Assembly: GCF_000092305.1 (NCBI RefSeq)
Contig: NC_014122.1
Location: 930,001-994,000 of the forward strand
Reading direction: 5' to 3'
Source of the DNA: Methanocaldococcus infernus ME
GTDB lineage: Archaea > AGJL01 > Methanococci > Methanococcales > Methanocaldococcaceae
DNA: 64,000 nucleotides
Position numbers and translations under genes: made by a program. The notes beneath the pieces are model-generated. The model was not told the origin of the DNA. It saw only the letters and a list, made by a program, of their open reading frames with translations, and ran no database searches. Below are positions 48,473 through 56,989 of the stretch, one piece after another (the stretch's first letter is position 1; each line of letters begins with the position of its first letter).

Positions 48473-49899
48473 CCTATAACCCTCCTAAGCCAATCTATGT
48501 CATTTTTATGAAGCTCTCTAATGTCAGTTAAGTTATACTTTAGCATAGCCAATCTACTAAATCCAATTCCCCAAGCTAAGACAGGCTTCTCTATTCCCAA
48601 AGGCTCTAAAACTTCTGGTCTGAAGATTCCAGCCCCTAAGATCTCTAACCATCCTTTTCCTTCCACATAGATCTCAGCTTCTAAGGATGGCTCTGTGAAT
48701 GGGAAGTATGCAGGCCTAAATCTAACCTTATCAAAGCCTAACCTATTTAAAAACTCTTTCAATATTCCAATTAGGTTATCAAAATTAACATTGTCTCCCA
48801 TTAATATACCTTCACATTGATAAAACTCTGGCAAATGTTTGTAGTCAATGGCTTCATTTCTAAACACTCTATCAATACAGAAAACTTTATGATTCTTCTT
48901 TTTCTCCTCTTCACTTAAAGAGGCAAGATATCTTATAGATGATGCTGTTGTATGAGTTCTTAATATCAACCTTCTACTAACTTTTTCATCAAACTGTCTC
49001 CAACATCTTAAATGTACTTCCCTAACCTTCTCAACTAACTCTTTAGGAATTTCTCCCTCAGTAGGATACTTTAAAAAGAAAGTGTCTTGCATCTCCCTTG
49101 CTGGATGATCCTGAGGTTCAAAGAGCATATCAAAGTTCCAGAACTCTGTTTCCACTATAGGGCTTTTAACCTCTTTAAAGCCCATTCCTAAGAGTATCTC
49201 CTTAACCTCTCTTATAATTCTTGTGAGTGGATGAACCTTAGCTGGGAAAATAGGCTTTGTAGGAACTTTAACATCATAAGGTCTGATATAAGCCTTTTTC
49301 CACTTCTTACTTATAATAATATCTCTTGTTAGTTGAGAAATCTCTTCTTCTATCTCTATTGGCTTCTCTAAAAGTTTCTTTCCTTCCTCAGTGAGTTTAA
49401 TATTTACTTCTTTCTCCTCCTCTATTTCAATATAGCCTCTCTTTTTTAGGATATTTAATAAGTTTTTATCAACTTCCTCAACAGTTTTCCCATCTATTTC
49501 ATTTAAAGCTCTCTCTTCCTCATCTTCATAGTCTAAGTTTTCAAAGATTATTTTCCCCTTCTCAATCTTAGCTATCCCTTTCCTCTTTATTGCTCCAAGG
49601 GCAGCATTGATCTCTTCCTTATTCAGTATATTTTTTAGTTCCTTAATCTCTATCTCCTTCAAGTTCCTCTCTTTTAAGTACTTAGCTATCTTTCTCTCAG
49701 GGAAGTCTTCTTTCTTTATAACTCTAACTCTCTCTCTTTTCTTCTCATCAATTTCAATTAAACCCTTTCCCTTAAGCCAGAGAGAAACTCTTAAAATTTT
49801 CTCTCTTGGGAGATACTTCTCCAACTCCTCCAACTTAAAACTATCCTTTCCAGTCTCTTGAAATATCTTCAATAACCTCTTTTCATCTATGTGTAACAT
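48469..49899 (-). CDS. pheS: Phenylalanyl-tRNA synthetase alpha subunit (PheS)
   Basis: A 476-residue archaeal/eukaryotic-type alpha subunit. Residues 1-190 hold winged-helix tRNA/DNA-binding-like repeats rich in [14 protein letters not shown]. The class II catalytic core has [46 protein letters not shown] (motif 2 region), [13 protein letters not shown] and [12 protein letters not shown] (motif 3). The beta subunit is not in the window. It overlaps glmM by 13 bases and pyrH by 4. Confidence 0.96.
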   Translation of the reverse strand: MLHIDEKRLLKIFQETGKDSFKLEELEKYLPREKILRVSLWLKGKGLIEIDEKKRERVRVIKKEDFPERKIAKYLKERNLKEIEIKELKNILNKEEINAALGAIKRKGIAKIEKGKIIFENLDYEDEEERALNEIDGKTVEEVDKNLLNILKKRGYIEIEEEKEVNIKLTEEGKKLLEKPIEIEEEISQLTRDIIISKKWKKAYIRPYDVKVPTKPIFPAKVHPLTRIIREVKEILLGMGFKEVKSPIVETEFWNFDMLFEPQDHPAREMQDTFFLKYPTEGEIPKELVEKVREVHLRCWRQFDEKVSRRLILRTHTTASSIRYLASLSEEEKKKNHKVFCIDRVFRNEAIDYKHLPEFYQCEGILMGDNVNFDNLIGILKEFLNRLGFDKVRFRPAYFPFTEPSLEAEIYVEGKGWLEILGAGIFRPEVLEPLGIEKPVLAWGIGFSRLAMLKYNLTDIRELHKNDIDWLRRVIG

Positions 49900-51188
49900 C
49901 TTATCCCCTCTTTAACTAACTTAACTCCAAGGTTTAATAACTCTTTAGCCCTCTCCAAGGTTTTAGCTTCAACCCTAACCCTTATATATGACTCAGTTCC
50001 TGAAGGCCTTATTAGTAACCAGCCATCTTCAAGGCTTATCCTAACTCCATCTATGGTTTCAGCTTCTCCAACCTTCTCTTTTATGTAGTTAATAACTTTC
50101 TCTTTTAAGTGATCCTCAACCTTAACCTTTTCCCTTAAATTTATATACTCAGGAATCTCATCCAAGAGTTTGTAAAGCTCTTTATTATAATACTCTAAAA
50201 CCTCTAAAATTCTTATCCCTGTTAATATCCCATCTGGAGTTTTATGTAATTCATGTATCCATGTTCCACTTGGCTCTCCACCAAATTTTATTTTCCTCTT
50301 CCTCATCTCCTCAGAGACATAGACATCTCCTACTTTAGTTCTAACAACCTTTATATCATCAATCTCTTCTATGGCCATTGAACAATCTACTGTAGTTACA
50401 ACCTCTTTAATTCCCTTAACCTCAGAGAGATATTTAACATACAAAATAAGGAGTTTGTCAAAATATACCCTTCCCTTTTCATCTATAACTATGGCTCTAT
50501 CAGCATCTCCATCATGAGCTATAGCTATGGTTTTTAAGCACTTAGCCATCTCACAAGTATCTCTTAAATTTTCCTTATCAGGCTCTGGAAGTCTTCCCAA
50601 GAATCTACCATCAGGATGGCTATTTATTGAAATAACTTTATAGTTAAAGTCTCCTATCAAACTTGGAGAGATAACAGAAGCTGATCCATTGGCACAATCT
50701 ACCAAAATTTTCTTTCCCTTACCATCAAGCTCAACATTGTCTAAAATAAAATCTCTATATCTTTTTAAAGCTAATTTATCTTCATAGACCTCTCCAATAT
50801 CTTCCCAATCAACTTTTTTAAATTTTCCTTCTTTAATTTCTCTCTCTATCTCTTCCTCTTCTTCTTTACTAAGTGAAAGCCCTTCCCTATTAAAAATCTT
50901 TATTCCATTGTACTCTGGTGGGTTATGAGAGGCTGTTATCATCACTCCTAAATTGTAATATTTACAGTTATAGCCTAAAACAGGAGTTGGGCATAGATTT
51001 ATCTTATAAGCATTTCCTCCCCCCTCTAAGATTCCAGATATTAAAGAGCTTTCCAACAATGGAGAACTTTTTCTTGTATCTCTGCCAATAACAATATCTT
51101 TATATTTTGCTATGGCCAATCCTACTTTATAAGCTAACTCTGGAGGAAAGTTTTTTATCCTTATTCCAGATGTTCCAAAGAGTTTCAA
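49887..51188 (-). CDS. glmM: Phosphoglucosamine mutase / archaeal phosphohexomutase (GlmM)
   Basis: A 433-residue phosphohexomutase. [11 protein letters not shown] opens the protein, [18 protein letters not shown] contains the phosphoserine, [15 protein letters not shown] binds magnesium, [11 protein letters not shown] reads the sugar and [16 protein letters not shown] binds the phosphate. The archaeal enzymes make glucosamine-1-phosphate for UDP-GlcNAc; a phosphomannomutase activity cannot be excluded. The start is TTG at 51188 behind GAGGTGAG. It is the first gene of the glmM-pheS-pyrH-hpt-UPF0210-tatD run. Confidence 0.92.
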   Translation of the reverse strand: MKLFGTSGIRIKNFPPELAYKVGLAIAKYKDIVIGRDTRKSSPLLESSLISGILEGGGNAYKINLCPTPVLGYNCKYYNLGVMITASHNPPEYNGIKIFNREGLSLSKEEEEEIEREIKEGKFKKVDWEDIGEVYEDKLALKRYRDFILDNVELDGKGKKILVDCANGSASVISPSLIGDFNYKVISINSHPDGRFLGRLPEPDKENLRDTCEMAKCLKTIAIAHDGDADRAIVIDEKGRVYFDKLLILYVKYLSEVKGIKEVVTTVDCSMAIEEIDDIKVVRTKVGDVYVSEEMRKRKIKFGGEPSGTWIHELHKTPDGILTGIRILEVLEYYNKELYKLLDEIPEYINLREKVKVEDHLKEKVINYIKEKVGEAETIDGVRISLEDGWLLIRPSGTESYIRVRVEAKTLERAKELLNLGVKLVKEGIRCYT

Positions 51189-51223
51189 ATTCTCACCTCA
51201 ATAAAGTTAGAAGGTGAAACACC

Positions 51224-52204
51224 TTGATCTGGATAGATCTAACCAATAATCCACATGTTCATTTTTTTTCTCAGATCATAAATTTTTATAGAGATATAGC
51301 TTTTGTAACCTTTAGAGAGATAAATAACATTAGAGATATTATAAAACTCTATGGTTTTAAAGCCAAATGTGTGGGAAAGCATTCAACTGACTTACTTGGG
51401 AAGCTTCTTAACTCCTCTAAGAGGATCTATTTATTAACAAAGCTAATAAGGAATTTAAATTTAAAGGTAGCTGTGGCTAAACACTCTGTTGAGCTCCCAA
51501 GGGTGGCATTTGGCTTAAACATTCCAACTATTTTTATTGTTGATAATGAACAGGCTGAGGCCCAGAATAGGCTAACAATCCCATTAGTTAATATTTTAAT
51601 AAAGCCCATAGCTACAGACTTGGAGAAGTTTAAAAATTTTTGTGAAGTTATAGAGTTTGATGGAGTTTGTGAAGTTGCTAATGTAAATGCAAGGTTAAAA
51701 ATAGGCTTAGATGAGAATGTAAAGAAATATTTAGATGATGAAAAATATAATATTGTCCTAAGACCCTGTCCAAACTCTTCCTACTGTAATGGGCATAAAG
51801 ATATTCTCCCTAAGATTGTAGAAGAGCTAAATAAAAGGTTGGATTGTCACTTTATAGCATTTCCAAGAAGTAAGAAGCAAGAGCTTATTTATAAAAAGAT
51901 AGCTACAGTTCCAGAGCCTTTAGATAGCATCTCTCTCCTATATGAATGTGACTTTATGATAGGTGCAGGAGGAACAATGAATAGAGAAGCTGGAGTCTTA
52001 GGAACTCCTGTAGTTTCCTGTTATCCTCAAGAGTTATTAGGAGTAGATAAGTATCTCATTGAAAAGGGAAGATTATATTATTCAACCAATATTAAAGAGA
52101 TTGTTAGCTATGTTGAAGATAATATTGGAAAAAAGTTAGGGTTGGCTAAGTTTGAAGACCCTACTCATATAATAAAAGAGAAAATATTGGATTATTTATA
52201 CTGA
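51224..52204 (+). CDS. DUF354 glycosyltransferase-like protein
   Basis: A 326-residue protein with the fold pattern of UDP-GlcNAc 2-epimerase/GT-B enzymes: MIWIDLTNNPHVHFF at the N-terminus, LLYECDFMIGAGGTMNREAGVLGTPVVSCYP at the C-terminus. A role in surface-polysaccharide or glycoprotein sugar chemistry is likely but unproven; neighbouring glmM supplies amino sugar. The start is TTG at 51224 behind GGTGA. The last codons (KEKILDYLY) coincide with a 24-bp repeat that recurs at 58078-58101, where the same frame would end LDYLQ. The present C-terminal residue and stop therefore appear to come from inserted DNA. Confidence 0.8.
   Translation: MIWIDLTNNPHVHFFSQIINFYRDIAFVTFREINNIRDIIKLYGFKAKCVGKHSTDLLGKLLNSSKRIYLLTKLIRNLNLKVAVAKHSVELPRVAFGLNIPTIFIVDNEQAEAQNRLTIPLVNILIKPIATDLEKFKNFCEVIEFDGVCEVANVNARLKIGLDENVKKYLDDEKYNIVLRPCPNSSYCNGHKDILPKIVEELNKRLDCHFIAFPRSKKQELIYKKIATVPEPLDSISLLYECDFMIGAGGTMNREAGVLGTPVVSCYPQELLGVDKYLIEKGRLYYSTNIKEIVSYVEDNIGKKLGLAKFEDPTHIIKEKILDYLY
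52175..52198. repeat. Left copy of 24-bp direct repeat (attL-like) bounding the island
   Basis: This 24-bp sequence, ending TATTGGATTATTTA, codes for the last residues of the DUF354 protein. It recurs exactly at 58078-58101. The bases just before and after the two copies differ. The pair brackets all the CpG-richer and IS-bearing DNA, which is how attachment cores look after integration into the 3' end of a gene. Confidence 0.8.
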
Positions 52205-52225
52205 CAAAAATCTAAAGATTTCTGT
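52204..52225. repeat. 22-bp near-perfect palindrome next to the left repeat
   Basis: The 10-base arms are ACAAAAATCT and AGATTTCTGT, separated by AA; nine of ten positions pair. It begins at the second base of the DUF354 stop region, 5 bases after the direct repeat. It could be a weak terminator stem for DUF354 (no T-run follows) or a recombinase-binding site. No matching copy is seen at the right end. Confidence 0.45.
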
Positions 52226-52442
52226 TGCCCAGAGGTTGTCGAAAAATATGAAATATAACTAAGGAGGTAATAAAATGTATGAGTGGGAAAAAATGTAAAA
52301 AGAAAAAGCGCTCATGTTCATTTAGGGTTACTTATATAAGTAGTAATCTCATATATAGCAATTATGAGCGTCGGAATATATAATTTATTCATTCCAAAAG
52401 ATGAAGAATGTATTGAAGTTATAAGAAGGATCCGATGGAGTA

Positions 52443-52451
52443 GTGGATACG
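52443..52451. repeat. Target-site duplication, left copy (IS1-family insertion)
   Basis: GTGGATACG immediately precedes the left end of the IS1-family element and recurs at 53226-53234 immediately after its right end. Nine bases is the usual duplication for IS1. The perfect match means the insertion is recent compared with decay of the host element. Confidence 0.9.
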
Positions 52452-52453
52452 GG

Positions 52454-52876
52454 TCATGTACCAAATTTTGATATCATGTCTTTATTATAAAAATATACCA
52501 ATAAATCGATAATAATATTATGCATTTCCATAGACTTAGAATATCGAATACCTCTTCTAACTAATCTTGCACATGAATTTCTAAATGTTAAGAAGGTTCT
52601 TTCTACCCGTCTTGTATATTCCTTACCAATTTTATGTCTTTCGTTAGGAAGTATGTTGTAAGCTTTCCATTTATCGGTATAGAATGTACATTTATCCAAT
52701 ACTTTCTTAGGAATTTCTTTAAGAAGTTTTTTAAGCGATTTGTCTGATCTATCGCCAGTTTTATGCGCTATGATTAGTCCAGTATTTTTATCGACTGCTA
52801 TCCATATCCACACTTTATTATCCTTAGATCTAACGAAAGAATGCATTTCATCTATTTCTAAATGAATTTGGTTCAT
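52454..52876 (-). CDS. IS1-family transposase catalytic part (InsB-like)
   Basis: 140 residues. EIDEMHSFVRSKDNKVWIWIAVDK, CTFYTDKWKAY and RVERTFLTFRNSCARLVRRGIRYSKSMEMHN give the IS1 DDE triad (D in EIDE, D in YTDK, E in RVER) and the basic segment after it. It lies in the +1 frame relative to the upstream InsA-like frame; its open frame extends upstream without an ATG to the A7 run at 52910-52916. Whether the parts are joined by frameshifting or the gene is broken is unclear. Confidence 0.85.
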   Translation of the reverse strand: MNQIHLEIDEMHSFVRSKDNKVWIWIAVDKNTGLIIAHKTGDRSDKSLKKLLKEIPKKVLDKCTFYTDKWKAYNILPNERHKIGKEYTRRVERTFLTFRNSCARLVRRGIRYSKSMEMHNIIIDLLVYFYNKDMISKFGT

Positions 52877-52883
52877 ATTAAGT

Positions 52884-53177
52884 TTAATTTTCCTGTTCGC
52901 ATTGTTTAGTTTTTTTAAAATCTTTAATCCACCTAAGTATTGTAGTTGTACTTAGTTTAAATACTCTACCGGCTTGTCTAATCCCTAAACCCTCAAAAAC
53001 TACACTTCTAACAACTTTTTCTTTAAAACTATCGGAATATCTAGGAGCTTTAGATTCTTCAACAAATCGTCTCTTACATTTTTTACACAAATACATCTGC
53101 CTAACTCCGTATTTCTCTGACTTGTGCTTTCCTGCCTTAACGACTTTATCCGAATTACAATATTTACACCTGATCAT
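52884..53177 (-). CDS. IS1-family InsA-like zinc-ribbon and HTH protein
   Basis: 97 residues. MIRCKYCNSDKVVKAGKH and YLCKKCKRRFV form a C4 zinc ribbon; FEGLGIRQAGRVFKLSTTTILRWIKDF is a helix-turn-helix that recognises IS ends. The last residues (KTKQCEQEN) follow a run of seven A at 52910-52916, where a +1 shift would continue into InsB. Alone, InsA acts as a repressor in E. coli IS1. Confidence 0.85.
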   Translation of the reverse strand: MIRCKYCNSDKVVKAGKHKSEKYGVRQMYLCKKCKRRFVEESKAPRYSDSFKEKVVRSVVFEGLGIRQAGRVFKLSTTTILRWIKDFKKTKQCEQEN

Positions 53178-53225
53178 AAGAAAAATATATCATAAATGAT
53201 ATATATCAATTGCGCGTACATGACC

Positions 53226-53234
53226 GTGGATACG
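53226..53234. repeat. Target-site duplication, right copy (IS1-family insertion)
   Basis: GTGGATACG, identical to 52443-52451, adjoining the right inverted repeat GTACATGACC. From here the host transposase frame resumes as YVCPYCGSKDV. Confidence 0.9.
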
Positions 53235-54294
53235 TTTGTCCATATTGTGGATCAAAAGATGTTATTTTGAAAGGTAGAGGAAGAAATAGATCACACATTC
53301 AAGGATATAGATGTAGCTTGTGTAAAAGACATTTCAACGATTTAACAGGTACGATATTTGCCAAAAAACGAATGTCATTGGGAGGAATGTTTTATATAAT
53401 CAAAAATTTAAAAAATTCTTTAATTAATTAAATATCCAAGGAATTAGGGGAGGTTATAGAACAATTCATTCGTTTGTAAAAGAGGTTATGAAACAGTCTA
53501 AAAAAAGACAACCTTTTAAAAAATTACTGGAAAAACATTAGAAATAGATGAATTTTATGTTAATACTGGAGATAAAGGCACTAAAAAAGAAAATAGTCGA
53601 AAGAGAGGTCTAAAAAGAAAGGGTAGAGGAATTTATTAACATGAAAGACCTCCAATAATTACTCTATACGACCTAGCGAATAAAAAAGTGTTTACTTCTG
53701 TTGAAACGAATCTAAGCAAAATTAAAATTAGGAAGATAATTAACGAAGTTAATAATTGTGATAGTTTAATTATTAATACAGACGAATACACTATTTACAA
53801 AGATTTAGAGTCACATTCAAAGACATTTAAATACTTAATAGTTAATCATACATCAAAAGAATACTCTAACGGCATACCTCATGTCAATAATTGCGAATGT
53901 TTCCATTCAATAATTAAACCCCATTAAGAAAACACTGGGGTATTAGTCGAAGAAATCTCTATTTTATTCGGCGGTTTAGAAACTAAAAATAGGCTAAATA
54001 GAAATGAAAAATCGTTAGATATGAGAATGAAATGTGTCTATGTAAATCGATAGTTCACAACATACAAACTTTAATGAGAGTAATATCAAGTAATAAATCA
54101 ACAATAACCAATTTTTAATTTTTAGACAACCCTTAATAACCCATAACTAAGATCTTGCTTATAAATTTGAAGTATGTCTATATATAGATCTTATAACTTT
54201 AGTTATTAGAAATTCTAAATAATAATACATAAATATTATTTTTCACTGTAAGATTTTTAATATAACTTATTAAAAAAATTATAAAGGGATATTC

Positions 54295-55320
54295 ATGAGA
54301 AAATATCTGACTATTTTATTTGTATTAGCTCTAATTTCTGTAATATTAGTTTGTGGATGTGTTGGCAAGCAAAAATCAGAAGAAACTGGAGAAAAAGTAG
54401 TGACAGTCTATGCTGCCTACGGTGGAATGGATTTAATAGCAAAAGAGTTTGAAAAAGATACTGGCATAAAGGTAGAATATATCTCTATGTCTTCTGGAGA
54501 AGTTTTATCTCGTCTAGAAGCAGAAAAGAACAATCCGTCAGCTGACGTTTGGTTTGGTGGAGGGATTGATGCTTTCATAAAAGCTAAAGAGGAAGGTTTA
54601 TTAATGCCTTACAAATCCCCAAATGTGAAATATATTGACAAGAGGTTCGTTGATAAGGATTATTATTGGACAGGCGTCTCGTTAGTTACAATTGGTATAA
54701 TGGAAAATGAAGAATTGGTTAAAAAGAAAGGACTTCCAGAGCCAAAAACATGGGACGATTTGATAAAGCCAGAATATAAAGGCGAAATTATTGCATCAAA
54801 TCCAACGATCTCTGGAACTGCATACTTCACAATCTGTGGGATATTGCAAATGAAGGGTGAAAAAGAAGGTTGGAAATACTTAGAAAAATTGTATGAAAAT
54901 GTCCCATTCTTAACAAAGAGAGGTTCAGGGCCTGCTAAAATGGTCATTTCTGGAGAATATGCATTTGGTATCTGTCCAGATCCGCACATAGCTCCAATGA
55001 AAAATAAAGATCTTCCTATTAAGGCCATATACTTAAACAAAGTAATTTGGTGGCCTGCACCCGTAGCTATCATAAAAAACTGTAAGCATCTGGAGAATGC
55101 AAAGATATTTGTTGACTGGGTATTATCTAAGAGAGGACAGGAAGTTTTAATGAAAGCATGCCCGAGAGTTCCTGTGAGGGGCGATATAGAACCTATTAAA
55201 GGAGTGCCAAACCCGGAAGATTTAGACTTTATTGATATGGACTTTCTCTACTGGAGTAAAAAGAGAGATGAAATATTAAGAAAGTGGGAAGAGATGTATC
55301 AACATCTTAAAACAGAATAA
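54295..55320 (+). CDS. ABC importer substrate-binding lipoprotein (FbpA/AfuA/PhnS-like)
   Basis: A 341-residue extracytoplasmic solute-binding protein. The signal peptide ends ILVCGCVGK, an archaeal lipobox-like site, so it is probably lipid-anchored. VVTVYAAYGGMDLIAKEFEKDTGIKVEYISMSSGEVLSRLEAEKNNPSADVWFGGG is typical of the periplasmic iron(III)/2-aminoethylphosphonate/thiamine group. YWTGVSLVTIGIMENEELVKK and RGSGPAKMVISGEYAFGI follow. I do not see the paired tyrosines that bind Fe3+ in FbpA near the C-terminus, so the ligand is open. It is followed after 61 bases by the permease. CpG-containing codons (CGT, ACG, CCG) are common, unlike host genes. Confidence 0.82.
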   Translation: MRKYLTILFVLALISVILVCGCVGKQKSEETGEKVVTVYAAYGGMDLIAKEFEKDTGIKVEYISMSSGEVLSRLEAEKNNPSADVWFGGGIDAFIKAKEEGLLMPYKSPNVKYIDKRFVDKDYYWTGVSLVTIGIMENEELVKKKGLPEPKTWDDLIKPEYKGEIIASNPTISGTAYFTICGILQMKGEKEGWKYLEKLYENVPFLTKRGSGPAKMVISGEYAFGICPDPHIAPMKNKDLPIKAIYLNKVIWWPAPVAIIKNCKHLENAKIFVDWVLSKRGQEVLMKACPRVPVRGDIEPIKGVPNPEDLDFIDMDFLYWSKKRDEILRKWEEMYQHLKTE

Positions 55321-55381
55321 ATCAAATTTAGTTTTCTCTTATTATCCTTATTTTTTAAAAGTATATTTTTAAGGTGAAATT

Positions 55382-56989
55382 TTGAGAGGTAATAAGAATA
55401 TTGTTAGATTTTTACCTCACATATTTGCATTTATTTTTTTGGCAATATTTGTCGCATATCCAATATTGATGGTGTTTATTCAATCTTTTTATGAAAATGG
55501 TGTTTTCACATTAAAATATTATTATGAAGTTATTAGTAATGTTTACTATCTGGACAGTTTAAAAAATAGTTTAATGGTTGCATGTTTATCAACTATAATA
55601 TCCCTGCTTATGGGATTATTATTTTCAATCCTTATCTTTAAAGCAGATATTAAAGGAAAACTCTTTTTTAAAATTGCGGTTTTTTTGCCAATAATTACTC
55701 CAGGATTTGTGGTATCTTTATCATATGTATTTTTGTTTGGAAGGAATGGGATTATAACAAATGGTCTTTTGGGATTAGAACCAAATATTTATTCTTGGAA
55801 GAGTGTCGTTATTATGCAGTCAATTGACTATACCACAACAGCATTTTTAATTATATCGGCTGTTTTATTGAGTATTGACAGTAGTTTAGAAGATGCCGCA
55901 AGAAATTTAGGTGCAAATGAACTTAGAGTATTTAAAGACGTTACTTTACCCTTACTTTTACCTGGCATACTAAGTGCTGGACTTTTAATATTTATGGAAT
56001 CTATGGCTGACTTTGTAACACCAATTATTGTTGGTGGAAACTTTAATACACTTGCTACCGCTGCTTATTTTGAGATAATTGGTAACTACAACACAGTTAT
56101 GGCCTCAACACTAAGTGTAGTATTATTAATTCCCTCATTAATTTTGTTTATAGTATATAACAAATTTTACAAGGGTTACAGTCAGAAGTTTTTAAAAGTA
56201 AGGCCATATTCTCTAAAAAAATGGCATAAAATTTTATTATCTTTACCTGCAGTTATATTTTCAATTGTTGTGTATTTATTATTTTTTTCCGTATTTTTGG
56301 CGGGATTTACTAAGGGCTTTGGATATAACTATGTATTTACTTTGGATCACTTTATAGAGGCATTAAAAAAAGGAAGTTTAGCAATAAAAAATACTATAAT
56401 ATTTTCTATATCATCAAGTGTCTTAGTTGGATTATTAGGCATGGTTTTAGCTTACCTAGTTGTAAGGGATAAATTTTTTGGACGTAGAATTTTAGATTTT
56501 CTCTCAGTTCTACCGTTTGCAATTCCTGGCACATTTATGGGTATTGGGTACCTATTAGCATTTAATAGACCTCCATTACTACTAACAGGGACATCTTTAA
56601 TTATTGTCTTAAACTGTGTTGTTAGAAAACTACCTTTTTCTTTCAAAATAGGATGCGCTACACTTTCCCAAATCGACAAATCTATTGAAGAAGCTTCTTT
56701 AAATTTGGGGGCGAATAAAGTAAAAACATTTTTTAGAGTGATATTGCCATTACTAAAACCTGCAATAATTTTTAGCATGATATATACATTTATTGCAACG
56801 GTAAAAACACTGGGCTCAATAATCTTTCTTATAACTCCAAATACGAAAGTTTTATCGGCGATGGTGTTTGAAAGTACGATAAACTATGAATTTGGAGTTG
56901 CGGCGTGCTATGCAATAATAATGACTATACTTTCCGCAATAGGAACGCTTTTAATTTGGAAGTTAAATGGTGACAAAACATGGTTTTAA
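55382..56989 (+). CDS. ABC importer permease, two-domain (FbpB-like)
   Basis: A 535-residue membrane protein with about twelve transmembrane helices, formed by two tandem binding-protein-dependent permease domains. Each has an EAA loop that contacts the ATPase: EDAARNLGANELRVFKDVTLPLLLPGI near residue 163 and EEASLNLGANKVKTFFRVILPLLKPAI near residue 435. This fused layout is typical of iron(III)/thiamine/phosphonate importers. The start is TTG at 55382 behind GGTGA. It overlaps the ATPase gene by 10 bases. CpG is frequent. Confidence 0.88.
   Translation: MRGNKNIVRFLPHIFAFIFLAIFVAYPILMVFIQSFYENGVFTLKYYYEVISNVYYLDSLKNSLMVACLSTIISLLMGLLFSILIFKADIKGKLFFKIAVFLPIITPGFVVSLSYVFLFGRNGIITNGLLGLEPNIYSWKSVVIMQSIDYTTTAFLIISAVLLSIDSSLEDAARNLGANELRVFKDVTLPLLLPGILSAGLLIFMESMADFVTPIIVGGNFNTLATAAYFEIIGNYNTVMASTLSVVLLIPSLILFIVYNKFYKGYSQKFLKVRPYSLKKWHKILLSLPAVIFSIVVYLLFFSVFLAGFTKGFGYNYVFTLDHFIEALKKGSLAIKNTIIFSISSSVLVGLLGMVLAYLVVRDKFFGRRILDFLSVLPFAIPGTFMGIGYLLAFNRPPLLLTGTSLIIVLNCVVRKLPFSFKIGCATLSQIDKSIEEASLNLGANKVKTFFRVILPLLKPAIIFSMIYTFIATVKTLGSIIFLITPNTKVLSAMVFESTINYEFGVAACYAIIMTILSAIGTLLIWKLNGDKTWF

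Larger units (their letters stand above)
52452..53225 (-). mobile_element. IS1-family insertion sequence, 774 bp
   Basis: Bounded by a 9-bp duplication. The ends read GGTCATGTAC inward on both strands, then six unmatched bases, then TTGATAT on both, giving a 23-bp imperfect inverted repeat. Inside, on the minus strand, lie InsA-like and InsB-like frames. The length is almost that of E. coli IS1. The stop codon of insB lies inside the left inverted repeat. It is the only element in the window that may still be mobile, depending on the frame issue between the two ORFs. Confidence 0.9.
52364..53990 (+). pseudogene. IS1595-family transposase, disrupted
   Basis: The frame starts MSVGIYNLFIPKDEECIEV at 52364. 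When the nested IS1 and one 9-bp duplication are removed it reads on as RRIRWSSGYVCPYCGSKDV, an IS1595 zinc-ribbon N-terminus, then YRCSLCKRHFNDLTGTIF. Further lesions follow: a stop and frameshift at 53429-53431, another near 53538, an in-frame TAA at 53637-53639, and a frameshift after 53925. Surviving catalytic pieces are EIDEFYVNTGDKG, LIINTDEYTIYKD and HVNNCECFHSIIK, giving the D-D-N/E pattern. The gene cannot make a functional protein. Confidence 0.8.
52234..54131 (+). mobile_element. Decayed IS1595-like insertion sequence (interrupted by an IS1-family element)
   Basis: Imperfect terminal inverted repeats mark the ends: GGTTGTCGAAAAAT at 52234 and, on the minus strand from 54131, GGTTGTCTAAAAAT; 17 of the first 21 positions agree. 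Subtracting the nested IS and one target copy leaves about 1.1 kb, a normal IS1595-family size. No 8-bp target duplication is seen (TGCCCAGA left, CTTAATAA right), so the flanks have changed or a rearrangement occurred. The internal region 52235-52363 carries a strong ribosome site and a perfect palindrome ACTTATATAAGT at 52330-52341 but no intact gene. Confidence 0.7.

Noticed and set aside
52275-52298. Seven-codon frame MYEWEKM behind a strong AAGGAGGT site
   Set aside because: It is too short, sits in a decayed IS, and is out of frame with the transposase; perhaps a relic of an earlier start.
53210-53431. Open frame starting inside the IS1 end and running into a zinc ribbon
   Set aside because: The first codons come from the IS1 inverted repeat. 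The frame is the interrupted IS1595 transposase, which really begins at 52364.
54663-55073. 136-codon frame antisense to the solute-binding protein
   Set aside because: The sense frame has clear family motifs; this one has none.
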